Below are positions 11,220 through 23,918 of a stretch of 64,000 nucleotides of DNA, in pieces. Position 1 is the first letter of the stretch; each line of letters starts with the position of its first letter. Source of the DNA: Cervus elaphus (Eukaryota; Chordata; Mammalia; Artiodactyla; Cervidae); the NCBI RefSeq assembly GCF_910594005.1, contig NC_057826.1, forward strand, positions 29,173,501 to 29,237,500, given 5' to 3'. The notes below the pieces were generated by a model. That model had not been told where the DNA came from and searched no databases. It saw only the letters and a list, made by a program, of their open reading frames with translations. The position numbers were made by a program, and so were the translations under genes.

Positions 11220-12275
11220 CTGAAACAGTAACATTTATATATGGCATGAAATAAATTTAGTGACCAAAACTAAGTCTATATCATACTCCATACTACCTTT
11301 TTTCAAAGTATAAATTGCTCTAGTCACTAACTGTTTAATAGTGCAGCAGCAGCTCCACTTTAAAAGAACTAGTTTTCTTTCACGCAGACATGTTACTATT
11401 AAAGAGAATGACATCTAGCACTAAATGAAATCTAAACAAAGTACACTTATCCCAGCCGCAGGAATGTGAAAACTGCTTACGACTTTATTTAGATTAAACA
11501 AAGAAAGCAAAACAAAAACCCAACAACAACAAACAGATCATCTCCATATAAAACTATTAATTGAAACACTCCATATAAAAGACTGGTTCATTTAATAGAA
11601 ACAATTTTCAAAATACATAAGATAATGAAAAGTTATCATAGTACTTAGCATCTTTACCCCAAGTTAAAATAAGTCTTTCTGATGCTTGAGTTCCAAACAG
11701 CATTCATTTAAGGTAAGTTATGAAAAGCTGAAGTTATTTTCTAACACAAGCATATAAATTTCAAGGGTCCTTCCTCTCTGTGGACTAAAAAATTCAAAAT
11801 CCAAAGCTAATATGTAGAGAGAATGAACTACAGTCCTACATTACTTCCCTTTTATGAAGTTTCTTAGAAATATTAAATACTTCCAGACTCTGAAATTTAT
11901 TCCAACCCTAAGTCATATTTAAAAGCAGTATTATACCGGCTCTGTTCTTTAAGTTTTATGAATGAGAAATACAGTAATATCTTAATGGCTTTATTTTAAA
12001 TCCTTGACTGCTGCTCTTAAAAATGCAATACCTTTTTTTAATTCAACATAATACTGAGAATTTATGGCACCTTGAGGCAAATACAGAATAGAGGGAGACA
12101 GTATAATATGTTTTGGAATCACTAACATGAATTAACAGAGACCTCACAGAAAAGTATATTTTTATGTAAAATAATATTTACATATTGTTAATCTCTGTTA
12201 AGGTTATATCAATTCACAAATTAGATAAACTCCCAGAAATAAACAAGACTCCCAAATGAAAAAAATATTTCCCTT
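11220..12275. other. Intron between exons 5 and 4, left part: nothing recognised
   Basis: AT-rich unique-looking sequence with no assignable element. Confidence 0.45.
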
Positions 12276-12279
12276 ATAA

Positions 12280-12490
12280 TTCAAACTCAGTATATCCAAA
12301 ATTAAGTTCAGCATTTGGTTTCCCAAAGCTGATCACCCTCCTGTATTCCTGATTTCTGCTAATTGCACACCCACCTCTCGGTCAACTCAAATTGAAACCT
12401 CAAAGTCATCTTTATTACTTCTCCCTCAACCCCATCCCCCTTAAATTAAGTCAGTTGCTAAGTTCAAGTAGCATTTCTCCCCTATAATTT
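12280..12490 (+). repeat. L2 LINE fragment
   Basis: Ordered L2 phrases: aactcagtatatccaaaatt, gatcaccctcctgtattcc, and caaagtcatctttattactt followed by ctccctcaaccccatccccc. Old and diverged. Confidence 0.55.
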
Positions 12491-12803
12491 TAAAAACCTC
12501 TATTACTGAGATTGCTATTCTAACTCAGGCACCCAGTGGAGAAGAAAATTCAAACTTGATCTAAAAAAACTACTAGGAATAAATGTACAAAGTTAGGGGG
12601 TAAGATATGAAGGCTGGAAAAGTGAATTACTAGACAGTAGGTTCATAAGCAGAAAAGGATGTCTCAAAATAAAACAGTGTTATATCAGCAATAAGTCAAA
12701 CAAGTGATAGGTTTACACAGAGTATGGTGGTGGCAAAATTAATGGAGTGGTTAATTCCCCGTGCTATGATGGAGGACAGGTAGAGTTAGAAAAGATTTCA
12801 GAG

Positions 12804-13174
12804 TGTTATGGGTTGAATGTGTGCCCCCAAAATACATGTTGAAGTTCTTAACCCATGGTAACCATAAATGTGACCTTATTTGGAAATAGGGTCTTTGCAT
12901 ATGTAACCAAGTTAAGATAGGTAATACTGGAAACTTAGATACAGACACACAGGGAGAAGGCCATGGGAAGTTAGAGGTAGAGATCAGAGTGATGCCAAAG
13001 ATGCTAAAAGAAACAAAGATTCCTCCCTAGAGCTTTCAGAGAGACCATGACCTGATGACACCTTGACTTCAGACTTCTAGCTTACAGAAGCCTGTTCCTG
13101 TAAGAGACAAATTTCATTGTTAGAAATCACCAGTTTTGGGTAATTTGTTTTAAACAGCCCTGGGTAAGTAATAC
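12804..13174 (+). mobile_element. MaLR (MLT1-type) solo LTR
   Basis: Starts tgttatgggttgaatgtgtg, contains gtgaccttatttggaaatag and agtcttttgcatatgt-like text, then cttgacttcagacttctagc. It ends aaacagccctgggtaagtaatac. This order and ~370-bp length fit an ERVL-MaLR LTR. No internal viral genes accompany it. Confidence 0.75.
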
Positions 13175-13618
13175 ATGAAGGCTGAGCAGGTTTCAAACAG
13201 TAGGTATTTAACCCCACTGCAGAGTGGAAGAGTCATTTAGGCAGAGAAAACAAAGGTACAAAGACACGATCAAGCTAGAATGCTTGGTATGACCAAGTCA
13301 TTAAGTATGAAGTTGGGGAAAGCTCTTGACAAAGCTGGAGAGGCCTGCGAAAGGCAGATGATGGAGAATTGACCATACCATACTAAGGGGTGCATTTATG
13401 CCATACTAAGGCAACTGGTAAGACAAAGAATTTAGAAAGATGACTAGAAGCAGTGAAGAATACAGAACACTGGGGTTCAAGACTGAAGACAGGAAGACTC
13501 AGATGAATATTTCAATAACTCAAGTAAGAAATAATGAATACTATGTAAAGTAATAATACTATAATTAAGAGGAACTAGGTTTGAAAGACCATAAGGAAAG
13601 ACTACCAACAGTATATGA

Positions 13619-14530
13619 TTCCCCGAAGACGACATATAGATGGCCAATAAACACGTGAAAAGATGCTCAACATCATTCATTACTGGAGAAATGCAAATCA
13701 GAACTACAATGAGGTATCATCTCACACCACTCAAAATGAAATTGAAAGCATTAAGTCACTCAGTTGTGTCCGACTCTTTGTGACCCCATGAACTGCAGCC
13801 CACTAGGCTCCTCTGTCCATAGAATTCTCCAGGCAAGAAAACTGGAGTGGGTAGTCATTTCTTTCTCTAGGGGATCTTCCCATTCCAGGGATTGAATCCA
13901 AGTCTCCCACATTGCAGGCACACTCTTTACTGACTGAGCCACCAGGGAAGCCACACGAATCAGAATGGCCATCATCAAAAAACTACAAACAATAATGGCT
14001 GGAGAAGACGTGGAGAAAAGAGAACCCTACTGCACTGTTACTAGAAATGTAAATTGATACAGCCACTATGGAGAACAGTATGGAGATTCCTTAACAAACT
14101 AAGAATAAAACTACCATATGACCCAGCAATTCCACTACTGGGCATATAACCTGAGAAAACCACAATTCAAAAAGACACATATACCCACAATGTTCATTGC
14201 AGCACTATTTACAATAGTCAGGACTGGGAAGCAAGCCAGATATGCATCAACAGATGAAAGGATAAAGAAAATATGGTACATATATACAATAGAATATTAC
14301 TCAGCCATAAAAAGCAACAAATTTGAGTCAGTTCTAATGAGGTGGATGAAGCTAGAGCCTACTCTACACAGTGAAATAAGTCAGAAAAACAAACATCATA
14401 TATTTGGTAGAACAAATAAGAAAGTAGCATTGACATATACACTCTTTCCAATTATGACTAATTATTATACAGCAGAAACCGGCACACTGTAGAACAATTA
14501 TGTTTCAATTTCTAATAAAGTTTTTTAAAA
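13619..14530 (+). mobile_element. L1 3' part, 5'-truncated, split by a SINE
   Basis: Carries the L1 ORF2 C-terminal region. The frame 14118-14492 includes PTMFIAALFTIVRTGKQARY and WYIYTIEYYSAIKSNKFESV. The 3' UTR ends at the A-rich 14520-14530. Flanked by 12-bp duplications of aacagtatatga at 13607-13618 and 14531-14542, so the whole unit is one insertion event. A Bov-tA copy entered later at 13741-13952. Confidence 0.88.
13741..13952 (-). mobile_element. Bov-tA-type SINE inside L1
   Basis: Reads aagtcactcagttgtgtccg on the left and ends ccaccagggaagcc on the right, which is the reverse of the Bov-tA head and BovB-derived tail. The L1 text resumes directly on each side. Confidence 0.88.
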
Positions 14531-14639
14531 AACAGTATATGAAGACTAACCAGATATGGCCTGAACAACTTAGATAAAGAACATAATAGGAGAAATAGGT
14601 AGGAGAGAAGATGAAAAAGGTCAGTTAAGATGAACATAG

Positions 14640-17560
14640 ATGCAAAACTCTTCAACAAAATATTAGCAAAACCAAATTCAACAATACATTAAAAGGATCA
14701 TATACCATAATCATGTGGGATTTATACCAAGAATGCAAGGATGGTTCAATACCCACAAATCAATCAATGTGACATACCACATTTATAAATTGAAAAATAA
14801 AAAGCATATAGTCATCCCAGTAGATGTAAAAAGGGATTCTGATAAAATTCAACATTCGTTTATGATAAAACTTTAAACAAAGTGGGCACAGAATGAACAT
14901 AAAACAATAAAGGCCAAATATGACAAGCCCATAACTAATATTATACTCAACAGTGAAAAGCTGAAAGCATTTCCTCTAAGATCAGGAACAAGACAAGGAT
15001 GCTCACTCTTGCCACTTTTATTTAAAAAAGTATTGGAAGTACTGTATTGGAAGTCCTAGCCACAGCAATCAAACAAAAAAGAAAAAGAATTCCAACTGGA
15101 AAGGAAGAAGAAAAACTGTCAATATTTGAAGATGGCATGATACTATATATACAAAATTCTAAACATGCCACCAAAAAACCTATTAGAACTCACTGATAAA
15201 TTCAGTAAACTTGCAGGATAAAAAATTAATCTATAAAAATCTGCTGCATTTCTATACACTAACAACAAACTATCAGAAAGAGAAAAGAATCTCATTTACA
15301 CCTGCATCAAAAAGAATAAAATACCTAGGAAGTAATCTAAGGAAGTAAAAGACCTATAAAAAGAAAACTGTAAGACACTGACAAAAGAAACTGAAGACAA
15401 CACAAACAAATGGAAAGATATACTCTGCTCATGAAGAATTAATAGTATTAAAATGGCCATACTACCCAACACAATCTACAAATTCAGTGCAATCCCTATC
15501 AAAATACCAACCACAATTTTTACAGAAATAGAATAATTTTTTGTGTGTATGGCAACATAAAATACCTTGAATAGCCTAAACAATCTTGAAAAAGAACAAC
15601 AAAGCTCAAAGTATCATACTACCTGATTTCAAACTACAATACAAAAACACAGTCTTTAAAAAAACAAAGTACTAGTACAAAAACAGACACAGAGATCAAT
15701 GCGGAATAGAGAGCCCAGAAGTAAACCCACTTATATGGGCAATTAATCCATGACAAAGGAGGCAAGAATATAGAACAAGAAAAAGCCTCTTCAATAAATG
15801 GTTTTGGAAAAACTAGACAGCTACACGTGAAAGAATTAAACAGGACTACTTTCTCACACCATCGACAAAAATAAACTCAAAAGGGATTATCTAAGAATTA
15901 AGTGTAAGACCTGAAACCATAAAACTCTTACAAGACAACATGGGTAGCATGCTCTTTGACATCTACCCACGTCAAACGGGTAGCATGGGTAGCAAACAAT
16001 AAATCTGGTAAGAAGTTAATGCCCAAAACATAAAAAAAAAAACTCATAGAACTCAACATCAAAAAACAAATAATCTGATTAAAAAATGGGCAAAGAACCT
16101 GAAGAGACATTTTTCCAGAAGATACACAGATGGCCTAAAGGCATGGGAAAAATTGCTTAAAATCACTAACCATCAGTTCAGTTCAGTTCAGTCACTCAGT
16201 CCGATTCTTTGCGACCCCGTGAACCACAGCACGCCAGGCCTCCCTGTCCATCACCAACTCCCAGAGTCCACCCAAACCCATGTCCATTGTGTTGGTGATG
16301 CCATCCAACCATCTCATCCTCTGTCGTCCCCTTCTCCTCCTGCCTTCAATCTTTCCCAGCATCAGGGTCTTTTCAAATGAGTCAGCTCTTTGCATCAGGT
16401 GGCCAAAGTATTGGAGTTTCAGCTTCAACATTAGGCCCTCCAATGAACACCAGGACTGATCTCCTTTAGAATGGACTGGCTGGATCTCCTTGCAGTCCAA
16501 GGGACTCTCAAGAGTCTTCTCCAACAACACAGTTCAAAAGCATCAATTCTTCTGCGCTCAGCTTTCTTTATAGTCCAACTCTCACATCCACACATGACCA
16601 CTGGAAAAACCACAGCCTTGACTAGACGGACCTTTGTTAGCAAAGTAATGTCTCTGCTTTTTAATATGCTGTCTAGGTTGGTCATAACTTTCCTTCCAAG
16701 GAGCAAGAGACTTTTAATTTCATGGCTGCAATCACCATCTGCAGTGATTTTGGAGCCCAGAAAAATAAAGTCAGCCATTGTTTCCACTGTTTCCCCATCT
16801 ATTTGCCATGAAGTGATGGAACCAGATGCCATGATCTTAGTTTTCTGAATGTTGAGCTTTAATTACTAACCAATGAAATATCACCTCACATCTATCAGAA
16901 TGGTCATCATCAAAAAGACAACAAATAACAAACGTTGGAAAGAATGTGGAGAGAAGGGGACCCTAGGAATGTAAATTGGTGCAGGCACTACGGAAAACAA
17001 GAAGGTTCCTCAAAAAATTAGAAATAGAACTACAATACAATCAAGCAATTCTGGGTTCTTATCCAAAGAAAAGCAAAACACTTATTTGAAAAGATACATG
17101 CACCTCAACATTCATTTCTGCATTATTTAAATAAGCCAAGATAACAGAAGCACCTTAAGTACCCATCAACAGGAGAATGGATAAAAAAAGATGTAATATA
17201 TAAAATCAAACATTACTCAGACATTAACAAAAAAGAATGAAATCTTGCCATTTGGATTGACCTAGATGGTACTATGCTAAAATTAAAAAAGTCAAAGACA
17301 AATACTGTATGATTTCACTTATATTTGGAATCAAAAAAACAAAACAAGTAACCAAAAATAACAAAACACTCACAGATACAGAGAACAGGAGGTTGCTGGG
17401 AGGAAGGGGGATGGGGAATGAAAGAAATAGGTGAGAAAGATTTAAGTATGAACTTCCATTTACAAAATAAGTAAGTCACGGGTACGAAATTCCCACTGTG
17501 GGGGAATATAGTCAACAAAAATACAGTATCTTTGTATCATGATGGTAACCATACAACCAT
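14640..17560 (+). mobile_element. Older L1 ORF2 to 3' UTR, interrupted by BovB
   Basis: Ordered L1 ORF2 phrases include gggatttataccaagaatgc near 14728, acaagacaaggatgctcact near 14990 and aatggccatactacccaac near 15454. At 16875-17330 come caccatcacatctatcagaatgg-type text and the 3' end. Many stops. The BovB at 16173-16864 divides it. Confidence 0.75.
16173..16864 (-). mobile_element. BovB LINE 3' part inserted in L1
   Basis: On the minus strand, frame 16832-16431 reads MASGSITSWQIDGETVETMA then GDCSHEIKSLLLLGRKVMTN, and frame 16530-16192 gives the LMLKLKLQYFGHLM, MDMGLGGLWELVMDREAW and VVHGVAKNRTE end. It ends with (tgaac)n text at the left side. An 8-bp duplication, actaacca, lies at 16165-16172 and 16865-16872. 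Confidence 0.92.
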
Positions 17561-17603
17561 AATGGTAACTTGACTTCTAATGGTGATTATTTTGAAATGT
17601 ATG

Positions 17604-17895
17604 TTGCTGTTATTGCTGCTGCTGCTGCTGTTTAGTCACTGAGTCATGTCTGACTCTTTGTGACCCCATGGTCCGCAGCACGCCAGGCTTCCCTGTCCTT
17701 CACTATCTCCCAGAGTTTGCTCAAACTCATGTCCATTGAGTCAATGACGACATGCAACCACCTCATCCTTTGTCACCCACTTCTCCTTCTGCCCTCAAAC
17801 TTTTCCAGCATCAAGGTCTTTTCCAATGAGTTGGCTCTTCATATCAGTTGGCCAAAGTGTTGCAGCTTCAGCTTCCACAGTAAACCCAGTAATAG
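17604..17895 (-). mobile_element. BovB 3' end fragment with (CTG)n tail
   Basis: Minus-strand BovB terminal ~270 bp (text such as gaccccatggtccgcagcac and tctcccagagtttgctcaaa). It is preceded on the left by a ctgctgctgctgctg tail. Confidence 0.85.
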
Positions 17896-18379
17896 TTTCT
17901 CTGTCAGAAACGGGTCATCTTATGTGCCTAATTATACAAGAGATTGAGTTTTTTCCCCTTTTTGGATACAATTCTGATGTTGTTGGAACAGTGAGACTTC
18001 AACATTCACAAAGATATTAAAGGCAAGTTGCTACCTCTGGATAGTAAAAGCATCATTCATATAGTCCACATTCCTTGGGCCACTTCAGAACTGGGCTCTA
18101 CCCAAAGACACCATAGTTACTGACACACATGAACTTGCACCATCTTAAAAAATGGTCCTATGTCTGTATTTATGCCAACACCAAATAGCTACGTATCACT
18201 AATAAATAAAATGCTCATCATAGAATGATCAATTAATAAATGATAATGAATTACTGACCAAAACACTAAGTTATAACAGATCCAGATGCTAAACGCTAAC
18301 ATGAAGAATAAATGTGGTCACTCTAACATGCATTAAACAAAGTACAGGTTGATCATTATACAAATGGGGTATCAGGCAT

Positions 18380-18575
18380 GCTGGTCCTTGGCACAGTTGA
18401 AAATTCATGTATAGTTTAGTCTGCACTCCTTATCAGCAGTTCCCTCTGTGTCTGAGGTTCTGCAACCAAGGACTCAATCTCTCAACATGTGGTATAGTAG
18501 TATTTACTACTGAAAATAATCCAGGTGTTAAGTGGACCTGCACAATTCAAACCTGTGTTGTTCAAGGGTCAACTG
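18380..18575. mobile_element. MER2/Tigger-type DNA transposon end
   Basis: Ends with gttgttcaagggtcaactg (18557-18575) followed by TA, which I recognise as the terminal repeat of the MER2/Tigger group. The inner part (cctctgtgtctgaggttctg, then caaggactcaatctctcaac) fits. The opposite terminus was not found. Confidence 0.6.
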
Positions 18576-18577
18576 TA

Positions 18578-19456
18578 TTCAATAACCTATCATTATAAAG
18601 TTTTCGTTAATTAGAAATTCCTACTTTAAAATAATATAACCAGCCTAAAATTAGATCATTCTTTCATTTAAACTCTCAGTATTATTTTCTAGCTTAAAAC
18701 TATAAATGAAAAAAGCACTCACTTGAAAAGAACAACCTTATTCAGTTAAACAGAGTTAATGCACCAAGTTACCCAGGCATACCTATTGTGCATGTATCTT
18801 CTGATGTACCCAGAGAAGGCTACTGGGCAAAGAGAGTAATTTTTATAGCATACTGATGCTCTCAGAAATGAGACACCTTTCTAAGGAAGCCAGGGTGGAT
18901 ATGAACAGAATAAAATGTCAATTCCTCAAGAGTTTTATTGCAGGAAAGAAGTGCCTTAATGAAACACTTGAAGACTATAACAAGTAAATCTTTCTAAGTA
19001 CAAGATGAAAATATAAGCTATGTAATCCAAACATTCAAGTTATGTAATCCAAACATACCTATATCATTTTTACCAATGATTACAAATTCCTGGTACAGCA
19101 CCTTAAAAACAATTATCTCACTTTCCCCAAAACTAGAAACCCAAACTACACTGAAGAAATGACAGCTAAACTGTATAAGTTAGATAATTAAATCTCTGCG
19201 TGCATACAATTATTTTTCCTTTATCAAATATATTTTATTTTTTATAGAATATATTTTACTAATGCCATCAAAACTGTTTTTGCTATAGTAATGTGTGCCT
19301 CATACCTATATGCTTATATAAATATACTAGTATTTCTGGCCTTAATTTCAGCTAAATTCTTTGTAAATACAACTAGGTTTAGAAAAAGCTTTTTAAAGGA
19401 TCAGGTGGAAGCATTAGTTTCTAATACAAAAGAAGAAGAAAATACTTGGCACCAAC
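18578..19456. other. Intron adjoining exon 4, left side: nothing recognised
   Basis: AT-rich sequence with no named repeat. The frame at 19291-19482 overlaps the exon on the other strand and is spurious. Confidence 0.45.
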
Positions 19457-19560
19457 CAGCTTTAACTTATTTTTCTGAATGACATCTTTGTTTTCCTTTT
19501 GGTATATCTCCATTTTCTTCTTGGTATTGTCCAAATCCACATTGTTGGTCAAGTTGAAAA
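19457..19560 (-). CDS. MNAT1: MNAT1 coding exon 4 (end of codon 106 to residue 140)
   Basis: Reading 19560 down to 19457 supplies the last two bases of Val106 and then 34 codons, FNLTNNVDLDNTKKKMEIYQ followed by KENKDVIQKNKLKL. This matches the start of the MAT1 coiled coil. The acceptor is catgtag. The exon starts in phase 1 and ends on a codon boundary, which agrees with exon 3 (ends with one extra base) and exon 5 (starts with a full codon). The donor reads ctg|gttggt. It keeps the obligatory GT but departs from gtaagt at +3 and +4, so it is a weak 5' splice site. The 104-nt length is not a multiple of three, so skipping it would shift the frame. No change from the human residues is evident in this exon as I recall them. 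Confidence 0.95.
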
Positions 19561-20620
19561 CTACATGAGAAAAGAAACAGTGACATGAAATACAGTTTCA
19601 ACATGCATCTTGCAAAGATAATAAAAACCAAATATCCATCACAATGATTTCTTAGTTCATCAGGTTGTCCTTCCTTTCAGCTCCATTTGTATCTTTTTAC
19701 TGACCCCCTACTTTATAGAAACTAGTTCTAGTTCAGCAACTATGATTTTCTGAACCAAATATAAGGAAAGACTGTCAGACTATCACACAGACTATCTAAA
19801 GACCTGAATACTCTTAAAAAAATCTAAGATATGTGCTCGCCATAGTCACAGTGGATTTGAATTTTATATTGCCCATTTTAACTTTAAAAGTATAAAAAAG
19901 ATTGCTTAAATTTTTTAAATAAAAAAGTAAGCCTGAAATCTACTACACTAGTCAGAATCAATACTGAAAAGAATCTAAGCTCCAAAAACAGAAAAATTAT
20001 CCAAAGGAGTAAAAAATACTATCCAACAAAAACAGGTTTTATTCTAATCTTCAACATAGCTGCACATAAGACTAATCATTTCCCATACAGTCTAGATGTG
20101 GAAAAGTATGAAATATATAAGAGTAGAAACCTAACAGGGAAGGTAAAGGATAATCTGGCTCCAAAACTGAAGACTGAAATAGTGAGTAAGAGAAGCCACT
20201 GAAACGTGTCCAGAAGGAAGATAAACTTTCCGTAAGTTAGAAATATCTTTTTAAAATTCTAATTCAAAGTGATTTTAATTATAAATGCCTAGCTCCCTTC
20301 TAAGTTTACATATGCAAATTTAAAGGTTATTATAACTCTGAACAAAAAAATGTTTTTTATTTATATGAATATAAATTCATATTTTAAAGTACTACCCACT
20401 GCCATACCCCTTTCAGTGTTAATATAAGCTCATCTGAAGAAGGGTCCTCATCACTGTCTCTCCTATTCCATAATTCAGTTCAGATCTCCCTTGGATTTCT
20501 CTAATCTTTATGCTTCTATTATTAGCCCTTCAATTCCTCCTCCAATTACTTACAACTGCTTCCTCTAGCTTGACCTATAAGCAGGTTTGATCTACCCTAA
20601 ATAATCTGCTTTAATCCATG
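19561..20620. other. Intron between exons 4 and 3, left part: nothing recognised
   Basis: AT-rich. 20430-20620 is a pyrimidine-rich stretch that could be a diverged L2, too weak to call. Confidence 0.4.
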
Positions 20621-20629
20621 CTCCTACAT

Positions 20630-21690
20630 GATGACATCAAATGCTGGCAAGGATGTGGAGCAACAGGAACACTCATAAACTGCAGTGGGAATGCAAAATG
20701 GCATAGCACTTTGGAAGGCAATTTGAGAGTTTCTTACAAAATGAAACACACTCTTATCATACAATAACAAGTATGATAAGACAACATACAATGCCTGCAA
20801 CTACACTCCTTGGTATTTATCCAAAGGAGTTTAAAACCATATCCACACAAAAGCCTGCAAATGAATGTTTACAGCAACTTTATTCATCACTGCTGAAACA
20901 ACCAAGATGTCCTTCAGTCTTCTGAGTAGATAAATAAACTAGAGTATAGCCAGACAATGAGATATTATTAAGCACCAAATAATAATAAGCTATCAAAGGG
21001 TTAGCCCAGATGGTGCAGTGGTAAAGAATCTGCCTGCCAATACAGGAGATGCCAAAGATGCAGGTTCAATCTCTGGGTCAGGAAGATCCTCCAGAGGAGG
21101 AATGGCAACCCACTCCAGTATTCCTGCCTGGAAAATCCCATGGACAGAGGAGCCTGGCGGGCTACAGTCCATGGGGTCACAAAGAGTCAGACACCATTGA
21201 GCACAGCGCATCAAACCATGAAAAGACATAGAGGAACCTTAAATGTGTATTACTAAGGCAACTGATAAGGCTACACACTGTATGATTTCAACCAACACCC
21301 TAAAAAAAGCAAATCTACAGAGACAGTAAAAAGATCAGTGGTTGCCAAGGACTGAGGGGAAGAAGGGACAAATAAGCAGAACACAGAGGTGTTTCAGGGT
21401 AGTAAAACTATTCTGTACAAAACTACAATGGAGGATACATGTCATTATATAGTTATCCAAACCCATAAAATGTACATCAAGAGTAAACCCTAATGTAAAC
21501 TATAGACCTTGGGAGATAACAATATGTCAATGTAGGTTCACTGATTATAACAAATTTGTAATTCAGGTGAGTATGCAAATAGTGGCGGAGTCTGTGTGTA
21601 TGTGACGTACAAGAGGTATAAGGGAACTCTCTGCATGTTTCATTTAATTTTTCTGTGTATCTAAAACTGCTCTAAAAAATAAAATCTACT
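20630..21690 (+). repeat. Old L1 3' part, split by a SINE
   Basis: L1 phrases: caaatgctggcaaggatgtg, gggaatgcaaaatggcatag, then after the SINE ggttgccaaggactgagggg and gtaaactatagaccttggga. Diverged 3' UTR ending near 21690. Confidence 0.65.
21001..21207 (+). mobile_element. BovA2-type SINE
   Basis: Runs from agcccagatggtgcagtggt through tcaatctctgggtcaggaag and catggacagaggagcctggc to agagtcagacaccattgagc. This is a Bov-A class copy within L1. Confidence 0.88.
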
Positions 21691-21739
21691 AAAAAAAGAA
21701 ACATCTCATCTGCTAAGACCTCAAGAAATGCTTGCTAAA

Positions 21740-22145
21740 ATATTACAAGAGGAAAAAAATAAACCAATACAGGTATAGGAGAGACAGACAGAACAGGTAA
21801 AGTGGATAAAGAGGTACAAACTTCAGTGCAAAATAAGTTATACGTCACAGGGATATAATGTACATAGGGAACATAGTCAGTGAAGTGAAGTCGCTCAGTC
21901 GTGTCCAACTCTTTGCGACCCCATGGACTGTAACCTACCATGCTCCTCCATCCATGGGATTTTCCAGGTAATAGTACTGGAGTGTGTATAGTCAATAATA
22001 CTGTAATTACTTTCTATAGTAATGGATGATAACTGGTCTTACTGCCATGATCACTTCATAATACATAAAAATATGGAATCACTAAGCTGTACACCTGAAA
22101 CTAATATAATATCGCATATCAATCACATCTCAAAAAACTAAAATA
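21740..22145 (+). repeat. L1 3' UTR terminus, split by a partial SINE
   Basis: Text acagggatataatgtacata is followed, after the SINE, by tcaataatactgtaattact and gtacacctgaaactaatata, the standard L1 3' UTR end. Confidence 0.65.
21885..21983 (-). mobile_element. Partial Bov-A SINE
   Basis: Contains gaagtcgctcagtcgtgtcc through tccatgggattttccaggta. About half of a Bov-A unit. Confidence 0.8.
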
Positions 22146-22149
22146 AGAA

Positions 22150-23460
22150 ATCAATGCTAATATTTATAATTATCTTTATAAATACAGATTGATTTACATG
22201 ACCTTTATAATTACAAAACTGAATTATTTAGAAAGGCAAAGTAAGCAAATGAGAAACTACAGGGAAAAAAGTAATCTTTGTTTCTTATGGTATGAATCTA
22301 CTGAGAAGTTAAGTTAATCAAATTGATATCCTATGTAGAACTTTATTAGAATATTTAGAGCAATTTTTAAAAAATTACAATTTATCACCAAGCTAGACAA
22401 TGGGCTGATTAAAACTTCTCATTAAATAGAAATTAGAAACAGTAGAGTTAAATTCTAAGTAAAACTGATCTGTTATAGATCATTTCTATTTTATGCTTAT
22501 TAAAATTTTTATGAATTTTAATGAAACTCAAATAACCTATTTCATTTTTTTAATTTAGAAAGCAAAGGTAATGGCAATGTAATAGATGCAAATCATAATC
22601 ACAAGTAATACAAATCTCTTTCTTTAAAAAAAAAGAGAGAGAAAAACACTAAAAGTGGATTACAGTTTTGAAAACATCAGATGAGGCGAGTCTCATTCAT
22701 GATACAATGAATCAGACTGGTATAAGAGCTTTAAAGAAAGAAAAGAATTTTCTATAACAATTATTTGGTCTTTTATCTATCCTGGTTACTGGCTTAGCTC
22801 AGATGTTGACCTGTGTTTAGTCAAGTATTAAAAGCCAACAAAAAACCTACTGTATTTTCTGAAAGATTTAATGTTATTTAAGTGCAATTCTGCAGTCTTT
22901 TTGGAATCCAGAATTCATAATTAAAGCCCTTAGGACTTTCTCACCCTTTTAAAACAAAAATACCCTAACCAAAAGAATAATATATTTATTATGAAACTAA
23001 GGACAAACTTTTGAGATAATCCCTTAGGCCAAAAGGAACAAGAATTTTTATGTTTAGATTGTCATAACCACAGAAAAGGGCCCATTGTCAAAGCTATAAG
23101 AAAGTCCATCTTCATATGTGCCCCCTTCTACTGTAATTTTTTTATGCCACTACTCAAAATTCTAGTGTTCTAAACATTTTTATATTCATCATATTCAAAG
23201 GTTCATAATGAATTTCTATAACAGTAACTGATTCCCAATTTATAAATCCTCAAACACTGACTCCTTAGCCATCCTACCAACTCTATTCTTTTCACTCTAA
23301 CCTCTACAGCACCTTCCTGTCTTCCTTCCTACCAAACTTCTTTAAGATGCTTCAAAATTATAGCTCGAAAATATAGATTTTTGTCTTCTCCCACTCTTCT
23401 ACTACTAATCAGCACTCCATATTCTAGACTCAGGCTATTAACTAGTCTCTGAGACTATCA
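22150..23460. other. Intron between exons 4 and 3: nothing recognised
   Basis: AT-rich, including a short (GA)n-like stretch near 22630. No frame or repeat assigned. Confidence 0.45.
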
Positions 23461-23468
23461 AGTACTTT

Positions 23469-23650
23469 CATGGGCTCTGGGAGTTAGGAAAATCTATGTT
23501 CAAAGTCTGGTTACATTATATATTAGCAATGTGATCTCCAGAACAACAGTTACACTCTCTGTGCCTCCTCTCCATATGCAAAATAGATTAAAATACCTGT
23601 CCCAAGTGTTGTGAAAACTATGCTATTGATTAACACAGAGAGCTCCAATA
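23469..23650 (+). repeat. MIR SINE
   Basis: MIR core order is clear: gggctctgggagttaggaaa, a ttagcaatgtgatctccaga segment, cactctctgtgcctcctctc and a gcaaaatagattaaaatacc region. Ancient copy. Confidence 0.65.
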
Positions 23651-23918
23651 CAGATATCACAAACATCTAACTAATTATCCTTGAAAGAATGAATAAGACA
23701 CAAAATAAACAGCTACTGAAACAAGGTTTTAAAAGGAAATTAAAAAAAAAACAACTTTTATTTATACCATAGCAATCAGAACAATGACACTTAAGTAAGT
23801 GGTGGGAGTCACACCCTAACAAAACTTAAAAGGGTTGAACCTGGTCTTTCCCTCATTTCCATACTCTCCACCCAACAAAACAGTAAAAAAAATAATGCCA
23901 GTTCTCCCACTGTTATTT

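Noticed and set aside
10800..11234. 144-residue minus-strand frame as a coiled-coil protein
   Set aside because: The first ~50 residues are MNAT1 exon 5. The rest is read-through of the intron and a reversed CHR-2 SINE.
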